Shown piece after piece: positions 4,794 through 5,590 of a DNA stretch of 5,590 nucleotides. This DNA comes from Candidatus Zixiibacteriota bacterium. Lineage in GTDB: Bacteria; Zixibacteria; MSB-5A5; UBA10806. Location: the NCBI GenBank assembly GCA_003520965.1, contig DOTU01000280.1:1-5590 (forward strand), read 5' to 3'. Positions within the stretch are counted from its first letter, which is position 1, and each line of letters begins with the position of its first letter. Made by a program: the position numbers and the translations under genes. The notes under the pieces were generated by a model, which had not been told where the DNA came from, searched no databases, and saw nothing but the letters and a program-made list of their open reading frames with translations.

Positions 4794-5590
4794 ATGAATT
4801 TTGCTAAGAGAGTACTCATTTTATCATTCCTCTATCTTATTTGCGCCGCAGGGATTGCGGGCGCTGTCCAAAGGACGGTCCTAGCCGAGTATATCACCAA
4901 CTGGGGCTGACCATACTGTCCTAATTCCGACCACGTGCTGGATCGGGCAATCAATCAGTATGGCAATCGCTTGATCGTTATTCGTTACCATTGGTATTAT
5001 CCCGATGCCACGGATCCATATTATGTGTATAATACCCCGGAGAACAACGGTCGTCAATCTTACTATGGCGGTAACTATACTCCTCATTCTTTTGTTGATG
5101 GTAATTTAGACGCCGATGCCGACACCTCGTTGATTAAAACTAGAATAGCATCGGAGATGAATGTCAGTTCGCCGATAACAATCAATCTTAGCGGCGAATT
5201 CAACTCAACCAGGCGTGCTGGATATATCTCGGCTCAGATCATCGCAGTAGACTCGATCGCCAACACCAATCTGAAGGTCCGTGTTGTCGTCATGGAATCG
5301 AACATCAATCGGTCCGCTCCCAATGGTGTCAATATCCACAATCAAACCTTCAGGGATATGATTCCTGGATTAAGTGGCGCATCGTTGACAATTCATCAAC
5401 CAGACACGGTTGTTGTAAATCAACCGATTTCCTGTCCCAGTCCGGAGGTACTTGCCAATACTGAAGTAGTAGTATTTGTCCAGTCGGATACCGGGCACAG
5501 AATTCTCCAGGCCGCCAAGATCTCAATCAACAGCCTGACCCAAACAGGCGTCGATGACAACGCTTCTGTGCCAAACGCGCTATCCTTGGC
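4794..5590 (+). CDS. Predicted selenoprotein: exported Omp28/thioredoxin-fold protein with UxxC site, 3' end cut by window
   Basis: From ATG 4794 the frame gives a signal peptide (hydrophobic 7-22, cleavage after AGA at 24) and then VLAEYITNWG. At codon 39 (4908-4910) comes TGA, followed by PYC and 226 open codons to the window edge. The TGA occupies the first cysteine of a C-x-x-C thioredoxin site, so it reads U39-P-Y-C42. A cis-proline loop follows at P97 (YTPHSFVDG), completing the fold. From about residue 125 there is an Omp28-like domain with the VVVMESNI and HNQTFRDMIPG segments (about 164-192) typical of that family of secreted or surface FCB-group proteins; C214 is the only other mature cysteine. 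The last residues, VDDNASVPNALSL, resemble linkers that precede a C-terminal sorting or FlgD-like Ig domain, probably lying beyond the window. Selenocysteine is inferred from the TGA position, the frame continuing as one protein and the hairpin just downstream. A recent nonsense mutation (Cys TGT/TGC to TGA) is the main alternative. Its reaction partner is unknown. Confidence 0.82.
4911..4963 (+). promoter_or_regulatory. Predicted bacterial SECIS hairpin directly after the UGA
   Basis: The basal stem CCATACTG (4911-4918) pairs perfectly with CAGTATGG (4956-4963) and starts at the base after the UGA. After an internal loop, ATT (4924-4926) pairs with AAT (4949-4951); with a 2-nt bulge, CCGA (4927-4930) pairs with TCGG (4943-4946); with a bulged A4942, CCA (4931-4933) pairs with TGG (4939-4941). 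The apical loop is CGUGC (4934-4938). G4935 is the second loop base and lies 25 nt from the UGA, inside the 16-37 nt range and matching the G rule of published bacterial SECIS models. Such hairpins recruit SelB carrying Sec-tRNA. The pairing was found by eye and not by energy computation. Confidence 0.75.

Noticed and set aside
4836..4844. Lipoprotein cysteine (C17) in the selenoprotein signal peptide
   Set aside because: The residue before it is Ile preceded by Leu and Tyr, which does not fit the lipobox; a type I cleavage after AGA at 24 is better.
4908..4910. TGA as an ordinary stop, making 4794-4910 a 38-codon gene or the locus a pseudogene
   Set aside because: The same frame stays open for 226 codons with coherent family features on both sides, the TGA sits exactly on a catalytic Cys position, and a SECIS-like hairpin follows. 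A recent nonsense mutation is kept as the main alternative but fits less well.
4908..4910. Genetic code with TGA read as Trp or Gly
   Set aside because: The four other genes have no in-frame TGA in about 1,360 codons and use normal Trp and Gly codons. None of the three stops visible in the window (TAG, TAA, TAA) is TGA, so stop use alone would not settle it, but the absence of sense TGA does.

Overview
This 5.6 kb window is bacterial. It probably comes from an uncultured lineage of the FCB group or a neighbouring phylum (Zixibacteria-like). The pointers are a DUF6029-type outer-membrane protein, an Omp28-type secreted protein whose last visible residues look like the linker before an FCB-style C-terminal sorting domain, and moderate GC. 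That placement is inference. No mobile element, CRISPR array, rRNA or tRNA was seen.

Layout. (1) 1-767, minus strand: a TatD-family metal-dependent hydrolase, complete at its N-terminus and lacking only its last few residues at the window edge. Its promoter sits so close to the ATG that the mRNA looks leaderless. (2) 768-953: a divergent intergenic region with two opposed promoters and a GC-rich hairpin. (3) 954-2189, plus: an SLC13/ArsB-like (CitMHS-type) anion permease. (4) 2190-2440: an intergenic leader with a good sigma70-type promoter. (5) 2441-2977 and 2983-4545, plus: a tight two-gene operon for an exported TlpA-like thioredoxin (CKPC) and a 520-residue outer-membrane beta-barrel protein of the DUF6029 type. 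(6) 4546-4793: an AT-rich spacer with three inverted repeats, a possible promoter and a strong Shine-Dalgarno. (7) 4794 to the window end, plus: an exported Omp28/thioredoxin-fold protein.

The main discovery is in the last gene. Its frame runs from a perfectly placed ribosome binding site through a signal peptide to an in-frame TGA at 4908-4910. It then stays open for 226 more codons that clearly continue the same protein. The TGA falls exactly on the first position of a C-x-x-C thioredoxin active site (here U-P-Y-C). Immediately after it lies a hairpin with an 8-bp perfect basal stem and an apical CGUGC loop carrying a G 25 nt from the UGA, which fits the bacterial SECIS model. The best reading is a selenocysteine-containing Omp28-family protein, which a standard annotation would truncate or miss. 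The other four genes contain no in-frame TGA in about 1,360 codons, so a reassigned genetic code is unlikely.

The three right-hand genes may work together in envelope thiol/disulfide chemistry. The TlpA-like protein has one CxxC pair, the barrel protein has only two cysteines (a C-x4-C near its C-terminus), and the last protein carries a putative Sec/Cys pair. The TatD hydrolase and the permease look like ordinary, unrelated neighbours.
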